From positions 1 through 12,751 of the forward strand of contig JALURD010000117.1 of NCBI GenBank assembly GCA_027057815.1: a stretch of 12,751 bases of DNA, in the 5' to 3' direction. Shown here piece by piece: positions 12,632 through 12,751 of this stretch (the first letter of the stretch is position 1; each line of letters opens with the position of its first letter). The notes below the pieces were generated by a model. The model had not been told where the DNA came from. It searched no databases and was given only the letters and a program-made list of their open reading frames with translations. The translations under genes and the position numbers were made by a program. The DNA comes from Acidilobaceae archaeon (GTDB taxonomy: Archaea; Thermoproteota; Thermoprotei_A; Sulfolobales; Acidilobaceae).

Positions 12632-12751
12632 ATCATATTAGTACCAGACATTCCTAGTAAAAGACTCTTACCGAGACTATTGTTAAATGCCTCCTCACCG
12701 CTGTTACCTTTGCAGACTCCCCGTCCTGTTACCAGGTGTAATATATAATAT

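Larger units (their letters stand above)
12506..12751. other. AT-rich upstream region of the cobalamin operon, no convincing gene
   Basis: This stretch holds TATA-like boxes and inverted repeats but no supported gene. A short plus-strand reading frame at 12557-12748 has no ribosome-binding site, family motif or plausible composition. The very end (12738-12751, TAATATATAATAT) looks like another TATA-rich element, perhaps for a gene to the right of the window. Confidence 0.5.

Noticed and set aside
12506..12640. Cobalamin riboswitch before cobT
   Set aside because: I could not find the conserved B12-box sequence, and the likely leader of at most about 80 nt is too short for the known aptamer.
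12557..12748. Plus-strand open frame of 63 codons upstream of cobT
   Set aside because: It has no ribosome-binding site or recognisable motif, is rich in Arg, Leu and Pro as expected for a chance frame, and crosses the inverted repeat and TATA-like elements.
1..12751. CRISPR array, insertion sequence, tRNA or rRNA genes
   Set aside because: No regularly spaced repeats, transposase motifs, terminal repeats or tRNA-like cloverleaf sequences were seen on reading both strands.

Overview
The window looks like chromosomal DNA of a hyperthermophilic crenarchaeon, probably of the Desulfurococcales type. This is inference from four things: AGG-rich arginine usage, frequent GTG and TTG starts, GGTG/GAGG ribosome-binding sites with TATA boxes about 25 bp upstream of predicted transcript starts, and archaeal-type cobalamin genes (CobY, archaeal CobT, CbiS). 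No mobile element, tRNA, rRNA or CRISPR array was seen.

Left part (1-6911). A branched-chain amino acid type ABC transporter runs leftward: a substrate-binding protein, then the start of a LivH-type permease cut by the window edge. Divergent from it is an isolated urocanate hydratase gene (hutU), with no other histidine-degradation gene in view. Next come a leftward MenA-like UbiA prenyltransferase and a divergent crotonase-family protein. A small CDGSH iron-sulfur protein (leftward) and a stand-alone asparagine-synthetase-like PP-loop ATPase with a C-terminal zinc ribbon (rightward) follow, diverging from a shared promoter region.

Right part (6967-12505, all leftward). Six overlapping genes form one operon in the order cobT, cbiS, cobY, cobD, cobS, cbiB. 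Together they cover the late, nucleotide-loop half of cobalamin synthesis and cobinamide salvage. CbiS (CbiZ-CobZ fusion) strips the aminopropanol arm from adenosylcobinamide to give cobyric acid and also dephosphorylates the alpha-ribazole-phosphate-type intermediate. CobD makes aminopropanol phosphate and CbiB attaches it. CobY activates the product with GTP. CobT activates the lower-ligand base and CobS joins the halves. Every gene in the operon appears to start with GTG or TTG. The segment upstream of cobT (12506-12751) is AT-rich and carries TATA-like boxes and two perfect inverted repeats, but no convincing gene.

The points most worth a second look are: the urocanase with Glu where the essential Cys of characterised enzymes is expected; the AsnB-like/zinc-ribbon protein of unknown substrate; the bifunctional CbiS in a complete salvage operon; and a sharp enrichment of the palindrome GGATCC (21 copies between 6245 and 12234, none found to the left).
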